A DNA stretch of 64,000 nucleotides from CAWFPR01 sp963817635 (GCA_963817635.1 CAWFPR010000028.1:186001-250000); one strand, 5' to 3'. Shown: positions 48,873 through 57,952, counted from the stretch's first letter. Notes: a model not told the origin generated them from the sequence alone. A program made the numbers and translations.

Positions 48873-49418
48873 TTACCGGGCCCGCTCTCCGTTATGCCAG
48901 CCCGGATTGACGCGCGCGTACATCGCCTGGTCGCGCGGCTCGCCGGCCTTCACGCTGCTCGAGCGCAGGATGCCCTCGAGGGTGTAGCCCGCCTTTTCCA
49001 GAACGCGAATCGAGGCGGCGTTGCTGGCAAACGGCAGCGCGAAACAGCGGAGCAGATGTTCCGACTCGAAGCAGTGCGCCGTGAGCAGCGCAACGGCCTC
49101 GGTCGCGATGCCGCGCCCCCAGAGCGATTCCCCGAGCCAGTAGCCGACCTCGGCGGAGTATCGTTCGACGTCCGTGCCGGGCACGAAGCCGACGCCCCCG
49201 ACGGCCTCGCCGTCCACTTCGATGGCGAGGTTGTTCGGGCGGGCTGACGACATCGCGAACTGCAGGAACGCGACGGCCGCGCCGCGCGTGTAGGGATGCG
49301 GAAACCGATCGCGCAGCTGTCGCGCGACGTTGGCGTTGTTGGCGTGACGCACGAGGGCCTCGGCGTCCTGCACGCGCCACGGCCGCAACGCGCACCGCAC
49401 TCCCGGCATCCTCAGCAT
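48873..49418 (-). CDS. RimJ/RimL-type GNAT acetyltransferase
   Basis: The 181-residue protein matches the RimJ/RimL branch: CALRPWRVQDAEALVRHANN, GGVGFVPGTDVERYSAEVGYW, then motif A WLGESLWGRGIATEAVALL, and ALPFASNAASIRVLEKAGYT. These enzymes acetylate N-terminal alanine/serine of ribosomal proteins, or other amines such as antibiotics. No ribosomal gene is nearby, so the target is open. It ends a run of minus-strand genes without clear functional link. Confidence 0.9.
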   Translation of the reverse strand: MLRMPGVRCALRPWRVQDAEALVRHANNANVARQLRDRFPHPYTRGAAVAFLQFAMSSARPNNLAIEVDGEAVGGVGFVPGTDVERYSAEVGYWLGESLWGRGIATEAVALLTAHCFESEHLLRCFALPFASNAASIRVLEKAGYTLEGILRSSSVKAGEPRDQAMYARVNPGWHNGERAR

Positions 49419-49422
49419 CGGT

Positions 49423-50118
49423 CTAGAAGAGGAGCCGGCCTTCGGTTTTCAGCCATCGTTCAGCCTCCCGAAATGCCGGACACGCCGCCTCGACGAGCCG
49501 CCAGAAGCGGCGGGAGTGGTTCTGCTGGCGCAGGTGCACCAGCTCGTGGACGAGCACGTAGTCGCACACCTCTGGCGGCATCTGCACGAGCCGGAAATTC
49601 AGGGCGATGCTGCCGTTCGGCGAACACGATCCCCAGCGGGAGCGCTGGTTCCTGATTGTCACCCGGCGGACCACGAGCTGGTGCCGCGCGGCAAGCGCGA
49701 GCAGCCGCGGCGCCAGCTCCCGGCGGGCAAGCTCGCGGAGATCGCGTTCGACGAACGGACGGACATCCTCGCTCCCCGGCGGCACCCTGACCATCCGATC
49801 GGCGTAGCTGACGGTCGCGCCCTGCGGGGATGGCGTCACGACGATGGTCTCCGGCCGTCCCCGAAGAAGAATGGCCGTGCCGGTCGTCCAGCCGCGCGAT
49901 CCCGGTAGGGCCGCTATGCGGAGACGCTCTCGCTCGATCCACGCGCGGTGACGTTCGACGAAGCGCAGCCCCTCGGCACGCGACCCGCCGCGCGGCACCG
50001 TCAGGCGCAGGCGTCCATCGGGCCGGACGCGCAGAACGTACCGGCGTGCGCTCGGCACGCGGACGAAATCGATCGGAGGCAGATCCGGCGTGCGCAGGAA
50101 TGGCAGATCGAGTTGCAC
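49423..50118 (-). CDS. YgjP-like (DUF45/M48-fold) metallopeptidase
   Basis: The 231-residue protein has the YgjP/UTP-pyrophosphatase-associated metallopeptidase motif HELVHLRQQNHSRRFW (HExxH with a downstream His ligand) and RWGSCSPNGSIALNFRLVQM, the typical preceding loop. The N-terminal half has RKSARRY-like stretches (VRVPSARRYVLRVRPDGRLR). It is a small zinc peptidase of unknown physiological role. The start at ATG 50118 lies beside a heptamer array. It ends 4 bases before the GNAT gene. Confidence 0.9.
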   Translation of the reverse strand: MQLDLPFLRTPDLPPIDFVRVPSARRYVLRVRPDGRLRLTVPRGGSRAEGLRFVERHRAWIERERLRIAALPGSRGWTTGTAILLRGRPETIVVTPSPQGATVSYADRMVRVPPGSEDVRPFVERDLRELARRELAPRLLALAARHQLVVRRVTIRNQRSRWGSCSPNGSIALNFRLVQMPPEVCDYVLVHELVHLRQQNHSRRFWRLVEAACPAFREAERWLKTEGRLLF

Positions 50119-50143
50119 GTCGGAGACGATGATACCAGCACTG

Positions 50144-50217
50144 CCGCTTTCCGCTCTCCGCGCTCCGCTCCCCGCTCTCCGCGCTCCGCGCTCGCTCCGC
50201 TCTCCGCTCTCCGCTCT
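50144..50217. repeat. Heptamer array (CCGCTCT/CCGCGCT) between SDR and YgjP genes
   Basis: Ten units of 7 bp fill 74 bases, interrupted once by a 4-base remnant. They have the same CCGCTCT core as the array next to the kinase gene at 2301-2390, in the same orientation relative to the minus-strand gene that follows. Confidence 0.85.
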
Positions 50218-50233
50218 GGTTGCCGGATGCTGA

Positions 50234-51085
50234 TCAGTGGGCCGTGGGCAGCTTCAGGGCCCGCGCGATCAGGCGGTCGCGCACGCGGTCCGGGATGAAT
50301 CGCGCAAGGAACCCGTTGATGCGGGCATCGCGCCCGACCAGGTACCGGGTTCTGGGGGAGGGCGATGTCACGGCGTGGAAGACGGCATCGGCAACGAGCG
50401 ACGCCGGCGCACCGCGCCGCCCCGCCGCGGCCGCCGCCTCGCGAATCGCTCCCAGTGCCGCGGTGTAGTCGGCGTCACCCGCGCGACTGCGCAGCCGCAA
50501 CGCTTCGGCCTCTCCATCCGACTTGCTCCAGATGGGCGTCGCGATACTGCCGGGCTCGATGACAGCGACACGAATACCCCAGGGCAGCAGTTCGAGGCGC
50601 AGCGCATCGACAATCGCCTCCACGGCAAATTTCGACGCGCAGTATGGCCCGAGAAACGGCGTCGCCATGCGGCCGCTGATCGACCCCATGAAGACAACGC
50701 GGCCGGTCGCCTGCCGTATGAGAGGCAGGAAGGCCTGCATCACCGCGAGTTGCCCGATGACATTGACGTCGAACTGCCGCCGGATGGCCTCGATGGGAAG
50801 CTCCTCGAGCGGCCCCGCCACCGCGATGCCGGCGTTGTTCACGAGCGCGTTCAGGCCGACGCCGTCAAGCTGGCGCCACACGGCCGCCCTCGCCCCCTCG
50901 ATGGACGCGGCGTCGGTGACGTCGATGAACACCGGGGCGAGCCGGGGAGAGGCTTCAGCGCGAAGTCGATCGGCGTCCTCCGGGCGGCGGACGCCGGCAA
51001 AGACGCGGTATCCGGCGCGATCGAACCGGAGCGCACATGCCTCCCCGATACCGGTCGAGGCCCCCGTGACGAGGACGGCGTGCAT
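50234..51085 (-). CDS. Short-chain dehydrogenase/reductase
   Basis: The 283-residue enzyme has the cofactor motif VLVTGASTGIGEA (TGxxxGIG), NNAG (NALVNNAGIAVAGPL), the catalytic serine in FMGSISGRMA and the YxxxK in YCASKFAVEA. The basic residue after the glycine motif (AGVRRPEDAD) suggests NADP(H). A C-terminal extension (TSPSPRTRYLVGRDARINGF) is typical of the classical retinol-dehydrogenase-like subgroup. Substrate unknown. Confidence 0.92.
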   Translation of the reverse strand: MHAVLVTGASTGIGEACALRFDRAGYRVFAGVRRPEDADRLRAEASPRLAPVFIDVTDAASIEGARAAVWRQLDGVGLNALVNNAGIAVAGPLEELPIEAIRRQFDVNVIGQLAVMQAFLPLIRQATGRVVFMGSISGRMATPFLGPYCASKFAVEAIVDALRLELLPWGIRVAVIEPGSIATPIWSKSDGEAEALRLRSRAGDADYTAALGAIREAAAAAGRRGAPASLVADAVFHAVTSPSPRTRYLVGRDARINGFLARFIPDRVRDRLIARALKLPTAH

Positions 51086-51163
51086 GGCGAGGATTGTGTC
51101 AGAAGCGATGAGCCTGGCGCCAGGTACGCGCGGTGCGCCCCCAGGCTGCCTTTCGGCGCCTCC

Positions 51164-53578
51164 TTACTCGTTGCGCAATGCGATGATCGGGTCCACCGCC
51201 ATCGCCCGCCGTGCCGGGAAATAGCTGGCCAGGGTCGCGACAATCATCAGGAAGACGGCCACGCCGACGAAACTGAGCGGATCCGTCACCGTGACGTTGT
51301 ACAGCTGCGTGCGGATCGCGGGGGTCACGCCGCGCGCGAGCACGAGACCGATGACGACGCCCAGCAGCGCGAGCCGCACACCGTAACCGACAACCAGCCG
51401 CAGCACGTCGCGCCGATCGGCCCCCAGCGCGACGCGCACGCCGATTTCCTGCGTCCGCTGCGACACCGAATACGAGAGCACGCCGTAGACGCCGATCGAT
51501 GCCAGGAGCAGCGCGATGGCGCCGAACACGGCGAACATGATCCCGAAGAGCCGCTGCTGCCAGAAGCTGCGCAGCCGATGCTCTTCCATCGAGTGGACGT
51601 CGAAGACCGGCAGCGACCCGTCGGCCGCCCGAATCTGCTCGCGCGCCGCGCTCGCAATTGAGGCCGGCTCGCCCGCGACGCGGATCGTGATGCCGGTGTT
51701 CAGCGTCGGCTCGAACGGGTAGGGCACGTAGGCGTTCGGCGAAGGAGGGTCGTCACCCTGCGGCGGATAGTGACGGAAGTCGGCGACGATGCCGATGACG
51801 GTGAACCAGTCGGGAGTCTGATCGCCGGTGAGTCGAAAGCGACGCCCGATCGGATCCTCGTCCGGCCACAGCCGTTTGGCCATGGCCTGGTTGATCAGCG
51901 CGACAGGCGTCTTCGTCGCCCCTTCGGAATCGGTGAAGTCACGCCCGCGCACCAGCGGTACGTCAACGACCCGCCGCAGGTGGGGCGTAACCGCGAAGAA
52001 CCCGATGAAGGGCTCCTTGCCGCTTTCCACCGGCTTGCCTTCAATCAGGGCCCGCCCGCCGCCGCCCCCGCCGTTGATCGGCACGAAATTGGACGCGAAC
52101 GCCGCCTGCACCCCCGGCAGCGACTCCACCCGGCGAACGATGTCGTCGACGCGCTGGGCCTTGGCCTCGGGCGCCTCGTACTGCACACCCGGCAGGTAGA
52201 ACCGCATCGTCATCAGGGGTCGCGTGTCGAAGCCAAGCGTCGCCGTCTGGAGGTTCAGGAAACTCCGCATGAAGAGCGACGCCCCGACGAGCAGGACGAG
52301 CGAGAGCGCCACCTCCACGACGACGAGCGTGCTGCGCAGCCAGGCGCGATGGCCGCCGGCCGAACCGCGCCCGCCTTCCTTGAGGCTCTCCTGGAGATTC
52401 CCGCGCGCGGCCTGGAGCGCCGGCGCAAGTCCGAACACCACCCCGGTGAGCACGGAGATGGCGATCGTGTAGATCAGCGAGCGGGCATCCAGGCTCCACC
52501 GGATGAAATACGGCACGCCGTCAGGCGGCATGCCCATGTCGAGCAGCCGGATTCCCAGCCACGCCAGCGCGATCCCGATTGGCGCGCTGATGAGGCCGAT
52601 CATCACGGCCTCGGTGAGCAGTTGCCGGACGATGCGCCAGCGGCCTGCGCCGAGGGCGGCACGGATGGAGATCTCGCGATGGCGAACCGACGCACGGGCG
52701 AGCAGCAGGTTCGCCACGTTCGCGCACGCGATGAGGAGCACCAGTGTCACGGCGCCCATCATCGTCAGCATCATCAGCTTGACCTGATCGGGAAGCAGCC
52801 ATTCGCGGACCGGTCGCGCACCGAGGCTCCAGTCCTCATCGGCTGCCGGGTACGTCTTCGCGAGCCCCGCGCCGATCGACGAGAGGTCGGCACGGGCCTG
52901 ATCGATCGAAACGCCGCGCTTCAGCCTGGCGAAAATCTGCAGGCTGCGCTCGTCGCGCCGAGTGGGCTCGCCGTAGCGCGCGAGCGTCACCCACAGACGG
53001 TGATTCTCCGGAAATGCGAACTTCGGCGGCATCACGCCGATGACGGTGTGGGGAATTCCGTTGACCTTGATCGAGCGGCCGACGACGGACGGATCCGAGG
53101 CGTACCGCGTGCGCCAGACATCGTCGCTCAGCATCACGACCGGCGCCGCGCCGGGGAGATCGTCCACGGAGTTGAAATCGCGGCCAATCACCGGGCGGTC
53201 GCCGGTGATCCCGAAGAGCGTCCAGGACACGGTCGCGCCCAGGTAGCGCTCGGGATCGCCGGCGCCGTCGGCAATCGTCAGACTGCGCGTGGTGAAGGCG
53301 GCGAGGGCTTCGATCGTGCTGTTCGCGTCGCGAAGGTCCTTGAAGTCCTGGTACGACACGCCCGCCCGCCGCACGCCGAGCTTCTGATTCGTGGAGTGGA
53401 CGACCACCAGCCGGTCCGACTCCGGGTAGGGATAGGGGTTGAGCACCACCCCGTCGACGACGCTGAAGATCGTGGCGTTGACGCCGATCCCCAGGGCCAG
53501 GCAGGCCACCGCAATTGCCGTAAAGCCCCTGTTTTTCAACAGCGTGCGGATGGCGTACCGAATGTCCTGGCGCAGCAT
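51164..53578 (-). CDS. Acidobacterial duplicated orphan permease (ADOP)
   Basis: The 804-residue permease has duplicated MacB_PCD-FtsX modules. It starts MLRQDIRYAIRTLLKNRGFT and continues with ALGIGVNATIFSVVDGVV. The first FtsX domain includes LIACANVANLLLARASVRHR; the second includes GVYGVLSYSVSQRTQEIGVR and ends PARRAMAVDPIIALRNE. It is intact and without neighbouring PadR or ATPase genes. The start was moved from a longer open frame to ATG 53578 because the preceding 36 codons are not homologous and contain repeat DNA. Confidence 0.92.
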   Translation of the reverse strand: MLRQDIRYAIRTLLKNRGFTAIAVACLALGIGVNATIFSVVDGVVLNPYPYPESDRLVVVHSTNQKLGVRRAGVSYQDFKDLRDANSTIEALAAFTTRSLTIADGAGDPERYLGATVSWTLFGITGDRPVIGRDFNSVDDLPGAAPVVMLSDDVWRTRYASDPSVVGRSIKVNGIPHTVIGVMPPKFAFPENHRLWVTLARYGEPTRRDERSLQIFARLKRGVSIDQARADLSSIGAGLAKTYPAADEDWSLGARPVREWLLPDQVKLMMLTMMGAVTLVLLIACANVANLLLARASVRHREISIRAALGAGRWRIVRQLLTEAVMIGLISAPIGIALAWLGIRLLDMGMPPDGVPYFIRWSLDARSLIYTIAISVLTGVVFGLAPALQAARGNLQESLKEGGRGSAGGHRAWLRSTLVVVEVALSLVLLVGASLFMRSFLNLQTATLGFDTRPLMTMRFYLPGVQYEAPEAKAQRVDDIVRRVESLPGVQAAFASNFVPINGGGGGGRALIEGKPVESGKEPFIGFFAVTPHLRRVVDVPLVRGRDFTDSEGATKTPVALINQAMAKRLWPDEDPIGRRFRLTGDQTPDWFTVIGIVADFRHYPPQGDDPPSPNAYVPYPFEPTLNTGITIRVAGEPASIASAAREQIRAADGSLPVFDVHSMEEHRLRSFWQQRLFGIMFAVFGAIALLLASIGVYGVLSYSVSQRTQEIGVRVALGADRRDVLRLVVGYGVRLALLGVVIGLVLARGVTPAIRTQLYNVTVTDPLSFVGVAVFLMIVATLASYFPARRAMAVDPIIALRNE

Positions 53579-53622
53579 GGTCCGTTTAGACGGCGCCCCG
53601 GCAGGGTCGGTTCTGGGGAAAT

Positions 53623-53650
53623 CGGCGCTCGGCGCTCGGCGCTCCGGGCT
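53623..53650. repeat. Heptamer stretch (CGGCGCT x3) in the ADOP-DUF4097 divergent gap
   Basis: Three CGGCGCT units and one CCGGGCT unit lie in the 140-base divergent region, within 45 bases of the ADOP ATG. Confidence 0.7.
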
Positions 53651-53718
53651 TGCCTCGCCGAAGCGCGCAGCGCGAAGGCGGGACAACCCGGCGGGTGCGG
53701 ATTCCGTCCAAGGGAAAC

Positions 53719-54546
53719 ATGAACATCAACATGCGCTCACTATTCGTCGGTTCGCTGCTGGCGCTCGGGCTGACGTCCTATCCCGCCGCCACCCCGGCAG
53801 CCCAGCAGCGAGTCACGGCCGACGACTGGTGCAGGGACCAGTCGTGGGGCGACGACCGGGCAGGCTTCTGCGAGGTCCGGGAATATACCGTGCCGGCTGC
53901 CGGCGCGATGGTCACCGTCGATGCGACACCGAACGGCGGCATCAGCGTCGAGGGTTCGCGCCGGCAGGACATCATCGTGCGCGCGCGCGTGGTCGCGACG
54001 GCCGGCAGCGAGGACGTCGCGCGCGACATCGCCGGCCGCGTGCAGGTCATCGCCACGGCTGACCACGTCGCGGCTGAGGGGCCGCGCGGGCTGCACGATC
54101 GGGAGAGCTGGTCCGTCAGCTATCGCCTCGCCGTGCCGACCTCGACACCGCTGTCGTTGAAGAGCACGAACGGGGGCATCAGCATCAGCGACGTCAACAG
54201 CCACGTCGAATTCGGTACGGTCAACGGCGGAGTCAAGCTCGCGCGAATGGCGGGCGAGGTCGAAGGCCATACGACCAACGGCGGCGTGGACGTGGACCTC
54301 GACGGTTCAACGTGGGACGGATCCGGCCTCGACGTGCGGACCTCGAACGGAGGCGTCAAGGTATCGGTGCCCGAGGGCTACTCGGCGCACCTCGAAACCG
54401 GCACGGTCAACGGCCACGTGCAGATCGATTTCCCCGTCACCGTGCAAGGCACCATCGGCAAGTCCTTCTCGACCGATCTCGGGTCGGGCGGACCGCTCCT
54501 CCGCGTGCGCACGTCGAACGGCGGCGTCAAGATCACGAAGAAGTAG
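53719..54546 (+). CDS. Exported DUF4097 beta-repeat (adhesin-like) protein
   Basis: The 275-residue protein has a signal peptide (LFVGSLLALGLTSYPAATPA) and then repeats of a short beta unit built on 'NGGv': TPNGGISV, TNGGISIS, VNGGVKLA, TNGGVDVD, SNGGVKVS, VNGHVQID and SNGGVKITKK. This is the DUF4097 right-handed beta-solenoid. Function in bacteria is unknown; cell-surface location is likely. The start was set at ATG 53719 (AGGGA 3 bases before); ATG 53731 is an alternative. It ends before a strong hairpin. Confidence 0.88.
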   Translation: MNINMRSLFVGSLLALGLTSYPAATPAAQQRVTADDWCRDQSWGDDRAGFCEVREYTVPAAGAMVTVDATPNGGISVEGSRRQDIIVRARVVATAGSEDVARDIAGRVQVIATADHVAAEGPRGLHDRESWSVSYRLAVPTSTPLSLKSTNGGISISDVNSHVEFGTVNGGVKLARMAGEVEGHTTNGGVDVDLDGSTWDGSGLDVRTSNGGVKVSVPEGYSAHLETGTVNGHVQIDFPVTVQGTIGKSFSTDLGSGGPLLRVRTSNGGVKITKK

Positions 54547-54560
54547 ACGGACGTCCGGCC

Positions 54561-54582
54561 GGGGGGAGGAGGGCCTCCCCCC
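54561..54582 (+). terminator. GC hairpin after the DUF4097 gene
   Basis: GGGGGGAGG and CCTCCCCCC form a perfect 9-bp stem with a 4-base loop, 14 bases after the stop codon. No T-run follows, so efficiency as an intrinsic terminator is uncertain. Confidence 0.65.
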
Positions 54583-54593
54583 GCCGCTTCGGT

Positions 54594-54720
54594 CTAGCAG
54601 GCCGCTGAAAAATGCTGGCCTGATGGAATATGGGAAAAGGTAAATGGAAAAAAGAACCGTGTTCTTCCATTTTCCATGTGCCATTTACCATCAGCGTGCT
54701 TTTTTCAGCCGTCCTGCTAG
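54594..54720. repeat. Long imperfect inverted repeat (MITE- or REP-like) between convergent genes
   Basis: Two arms of about 60 bases (54594-54657 and 54661-54720) are imperfect reverse complements separated by CGT. Each outer end reads CTAGCAGG then CGCTGAAAAA or CGGCTGAAAAAA. The inner parts contain ATGG..AAATGG words and end AAGAAC. The right outer end supplies the stop codon of the S9 peptidase gene. AT-rich content differs from the surroundings. It looks like a palindromic mobile element or a large two-way terminator. Confidence 0.8.
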
Positions 54721-56756
54721 GACTTCAAGTACTTGTTCAGCCAGCCGAACACCGCCTGGTGCCACGCGCGGCTGTTCAGCGCCTTCAGCACCCAGTGCCC
54801 TTCGTCCGGGAAGACGAGCGCTTCGCTCGGAACCCCATTGCGTTTCAGCACGGTGAACATCTGCAGCCCCTGATCGACGGGAACCCGGAAGTCCTGCTCG
54901 TTGGTGATGATCAGGGTGGGCGTCTTGATGTTCTGCGCGAAGCGGTGCGGCGACCAGCGCGCGAACTGCTCGCGCGCCTTCGGCGTCCAAGGCGGACCGC
55001 CAAACTCCCACTCCGGGAACCACAGCTCCTCGGTGGCCATGCTCATCGACTCGAGATTGAACACGCCGTCGTGGGTCACCGCCGCCTTGAAGCGATTCGT
55101 GTGGCCGAGAATCCAGTCCACCGCGTAGCCGCCGTAGCTGGCGCCGGCGATGCCCGTGCGCTGGGCGTCGGCGAACGGCATCTTCGAGACTTCGTCGAAC
55201 ACGGCGTTCAGCTCGTCCATGACGCGCCCGCCCCAGTCGCCGGAGATCCGATCGACGAATGGCTGTCCGAAGCCGGTCGACCCGCTGGGATTCGGCGCGG
55301 CCACGACCCATCCCTGCGCGGCCCACAGCGACGGGTTCCATCGCGACGACCAGGCGTCGCCCCAGTCGCCCTGAGGGCCGCCGTGAATCATGAAGACTAC
55401 CGGGTACTTCTTCGACGCGTCGAAGTCCGGCGGCTTGATCAGCCAGTACTGGATCTTGTCGCCGGCCGGCGCGGTCACCGTCAGGCTCTCAGGCTGCGAG
55501 AAGGACACATCCTTCAGCCACGAGTCGTTTTCGTGGGTCAGCCCCTGGACGGCCGCCCCGTCGTTCGATGCGCGGAACACTTCGGCTGGCGTCGTCAGCG
55601 AGGACTTGGCGAACACGATGAACCCGGGACCCGGCTGGACGGCCGAGATCGATCCGCCGCGAAGCACCGGCGTCGGCGTGCCGCCCGCGGCGGGCACGGT
55701 GAAGATCGCGGTATGCGCCTGCTCCTCGGCCGTGAACCAGACCGTGCGCCCGTCGGCCGACAGCGTGTAGTCGCCCACCGAGAGGTCGGGCGTCGTGAAG
55801 AGCGTCCGCTTTGCGCCTGACGCCCGGTCGTACGCGTCGAGGTACCAGCGATCGGACTCGAAACCTGCGCGGCGCTGTGCGCGCACGTAGACGGTACGGC
55901 CGTCGGGCGAGAAGCTCGGCGTCAGGTCCGAGGCCGGGTTCGCGGTGATCTTCCGCGCTTCGCCGCCGGTGGCTGGAACGATCCACACGTCGTGATTCGT
56001 CGTCCAGGCCTCCTTGTCGGCGCCTTCGCGGCTGGAGACGAACGCGATGTCGTGGCCGTCCGGCGAGAACGCGATCGCGCCGTCTTCCTGCTGGCCCGGA
56101 GGCGAGTCGTAGTCTCCGGGAGTCACGTCCACGGTCCGGTTGCCGGCCACCTCGGCGACGAACACATGGTGCCTGATGTCCTCGCGCCACTCGTCCCAGT
56201 GTCGATACAGCAGCCGGGTCAGGCGCCGCATCTTCACCGGGTTCTTTTCGGCCTCTTCGCTCCGCCGCCTGTTGCACGCCTCGTCGGCGCAGTCGGGGTA
56301 CACGTCGGAGACGAACGCGACGCGCGAGCCGTCCGGCGAGAACAGCAGCGGCGGCTGCACGCCCATGGCCAGGTCGGTGACCTTCTTCACATTGCCGCCG
56401 TCCGCACCGGCAACGTACACCTGCGGCGCGCCGTCGCGTGTGGAAATGAACGCGATCGTCCTGCCATCGGGGGCAAAGCGCGGCGTGCTCTCGCTCTTGT
56501 CGCCTCCTATCAGCGCCTTCGGCGTGCCGGTGCCGTCCGCGCTGACGGAGTAGATGTCCGCGTTTCGCTTCCCTGTCGCGCCATCGGTCGTCGTCCGGAC
56601 GAACAGAACGGTCTTGCCGTCGGGAGAGAGCTGCGGGTCCGATACGCGGACGGCTGTAATGAGATCCTCGATGGTCATCGCGCGGCCGGCTGCGGCGCGC
56701 GGCGATGCCTGCGCGGCGAGCGCGATCGCCACGAGATACAGGACATGACGGGTCAT
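54717..56756 (-). CDS. Exported S9 family acylaminoacyl-/dipeptidyl-peptidase
   Basis: The 679-residue protein has a signal peptide (LYLVAIALAAQASPRAAA), a TolB/WD40-like seven-bladed propeller (units such as DPQLSPDGKTVLFVRT, APDGRTIAFISTRDGAPQVY), and a C-terminal alpha/beta-hydrolase domain. Catalytic residues are Ser540 (GIAGASYGGY), Asp622 (NEQDFRVP) and His654 (PDEGHWVLK). It cleaves small peptides outside the cytoplasm. It is the last gene of a three-gene minus-strand run, and its stop codon lies in the inverted repeat. Confidence 0.93.
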   Translation of the reverse strand: MTRHVLYLVAIALAAQASPRAAAGRAMTIEDLITAVRVSDPQLSPDGKTVLFVRTTTDGATGKRNADIYSVSADGTGTPKALIGGDKSESTPRFAPDGRTIAFISTRDGAPQVYVAGADGGNVKKVTDLAMGVQPPLLFSPDGSRVAFVSDVYPDCADEACNRRRSEEAEKNPVKMRRLTRLLYRHWDEWREDIRHHVFVAEVAGNRTVDVTPGDYDSPPGQQEDGAIAFSPDGHDIAFVSSREGADKEAWTTNHDVWIVPATGGEARKITANPASDLTPSFSPDGRTVYVRAQRRAGFESDRWYLDAYDRASGAKRTLFTTPDLSVGDYTLSADGRTVWFTAEEQAHTAIFTVPAAGGTPTPVLRGGSISAVQPGPGFIVFAKSSLTTPAEVFRASNDGAAVQGLTHENDSWLKDVSFSQPESLTVTAPAGDKIQYWLIKPPDFDASKKYPVVFMIHGGPQGDWGDAWSSRWNPSLWAAQGWVVAAPNPSGSTGFGQPFVDRISGDWGGRVMDELNAVFDEVSKMPFADAQRTGIAGASYGGYAVDWILGHTNRFKAAVTHDGVFNLESMSMATEELWFPEWEFGGPPWTPKAREQFARWSPHRFAQNIKTPTLIITNEQDFRVPVDQGLQMFTVLKRNGVPSEALVFPDEGHWVLKALNSRAWHQAVFGWLNKYLKS

Positions 56757-56794
56757 GAGGGGAGTCCTCCGGATAGAAACGATGATGAAACCAC

Positions 56795-57253
56795 TTACCA
56801 GCGCACCAGGGGCCGGCCGTACGCCATCCCCGGCCAGGGAACCGAGGCGAGGATCGCGAGGAGCGCGAGGCCGAAGAAGATGGCGGCAATCGTGTGGCGG
56901 CGCGTCAGGGGAGCCTTGCGGATTCTGGCCCGTCCCACGTGGGCGAGCGCCACGCCGACGATCATGCCGAACGCATGTTCCACGGCCCAGAACCGCAACC
57001 CCGGGTTGCGCATCGCCGCGCTGAAGTCTGTGAGCGCGACGGTAGTGAACGGGCTGAGCACGAAATACAGCCACAGCCCGAACAGGACCTGGACGTCCAG
57101 CGCGATCGTGAACCACTGCCCCGCACGATCGTCGGCGGCGTTCCACGGGCGACGGCCCGACGCCCCGGCGACGGCACGCAGCACCGCCAGCAGGCCAGTG
57201 ATGATCACGGCCCAGCGGAGCCACGAATGCACGAGCAGCACGCCTGAATACAT
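56795..57253 (-). CDS. Four-helix integral membrane protein, function unknown
   Basis: The 152-residue protein has four hydrophobic helices: LVHSWLRWAVIITGLLAVLR, WFTIALDVQVLFGLWLYFVL, FGMIVGVALAHVGRA and TIAAIFFGLALLAILASV. Conserved His residues (VHSWLRW, VEHAFGM) recall small cytochrome-like membrane proteins, but no firm family assignment is possible. It lies 4 bases after the thioredoxin-fold gene and 38 bases before the S9 peptidase. Confidence 0.65.
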   Translation of the reverse strand: MYSGVLLVHSWLRWAVIITGLLAVLRAVAGASGRRPWNAADDRAGQWFTIALDVQVLFGLWLYFVLSPFTTVALTDFSAAMRNPGLRFWAVEHAFGMIVGVALAHVGRARIRKAPLTRRHTIAAIFFGLALLAILASVPWPGMAYGRPLVRW

Positions 57254-57257
57254 TCAC

Positions 57258-57830
57258 CTACCTCGCGAGAATGGCCATGATTTCGGTCAACACCGACCTG
57301 CCGGAATCGCTGGAGTACCACGTGGCCATGCGGCTGTGCAGCTCGCGGTTCGAGAGCACGTTCCGCTGTTCGATCGACCACGCTTCGAGTTCCGCCGGGC
57401 GCTCCGACCAGGCGCCCTCCAGGGCGCCGTCTGCCGTGAGCACGGCGACGGTCGGGGTTGCGCCACGCCCGTCAGGCGTGGGGTGTGCGTCCATAATCGC
57501 GCGCCCCGCTTTCGAATCGAGGACGCGCATGTCGAGCGTGTCGGGCGCGGCATCGACGAGCTTCGCGAGATACGGGATCGACTGCGCGGAATCGCTGCAC
57601 CAGTCTTCCGCGACGACCAGCAGCCGGTGACGGGCCGGGAGCGCGCGCGCCTGCTGAATCAGGCCGGGGTCAACGACGGCGTCGCGATAGCGATCGCGCC
57701 ATTCGTCCCGCTTCGATTGCGCATGGTCGAGAAACTCGGCGAACGTCGTCCCGCGGGCGTAGAGCGCTGCGTAGTCTGGTGCATGACCTGACGGCCACAG
57801 CAGCGCAATCAGCAGGAGAGATAGTGCCAT
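57258..57830 (-). CDS. Thioredoxin-fold protein with single active-site cysteine
   Basis: The 190-residue protein contains a thioredoxin-like core: LLVVAEDWCSDSAQSIPYLA with WCSDS in place of WCGPC, then DMRVLDSK and GRGATPTVAVL with the conserved cis-proline. Its second cysteine is missing, so thiol-monothiol chemistry or binding is more likely than disulfide reduction. Many such proteins are annotated 'thioredoxin family'. A short N-terminal hydrophobic stretch (ALSLLLIALLWPSG) may be a signal or anchor. First gene of the run ending with the S9 peptidase. Confidence 0.75.
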   Translation of the reverse strand: MALSLLLIALLWPSGHAPDYAALYARGTTFAEFLDHAQSKRDEWRDRYRDAVVDPGLIQQARALPARHRLLVVAEDWCSDSAQSIPYLAKLVDAAPDTLDMRVLDSKAGRAIMDAHPTPDGRGATPTVAVLTADGALEGAWSERPAELEAWSIEQRNVLSNRELHSRMATWYSSDSGRSVLTEIMAILAR

Positions 57831-57861
57831 CGTCAGGATGATACACCGGGGGGAACTGACG

Positions 57862-57940
57862 CGGTCGGCGGTCGGCGGTCGGGGCTCGGCGGTCGGCGCT
57901 CGGCGGTCGGGCTCGGGTCGGGGCTCGGGGCTCGGGGCTC
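57862..57940. repeat. Heptamer array (CGGTCGG/GGCTCGG/CGCTCGG) upstream of padR
   Basis: About eleven 7-bp units fill 79 bases between the thioredoxin-fold gene and padR. Two units are shortened by one or two bases, breaking the register. The array lies just upstream of the padR promoter. Confidence 0.8.
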
Positions 57941-57952
57941 GTCACAGAGTGG

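Noticed and set aside
57862..57940. CRISPR or origin iterons
   Set aside because: No spacers, no dnaA/rep gene, no AT-rich unwinding element; same heptamer family as other gaps.
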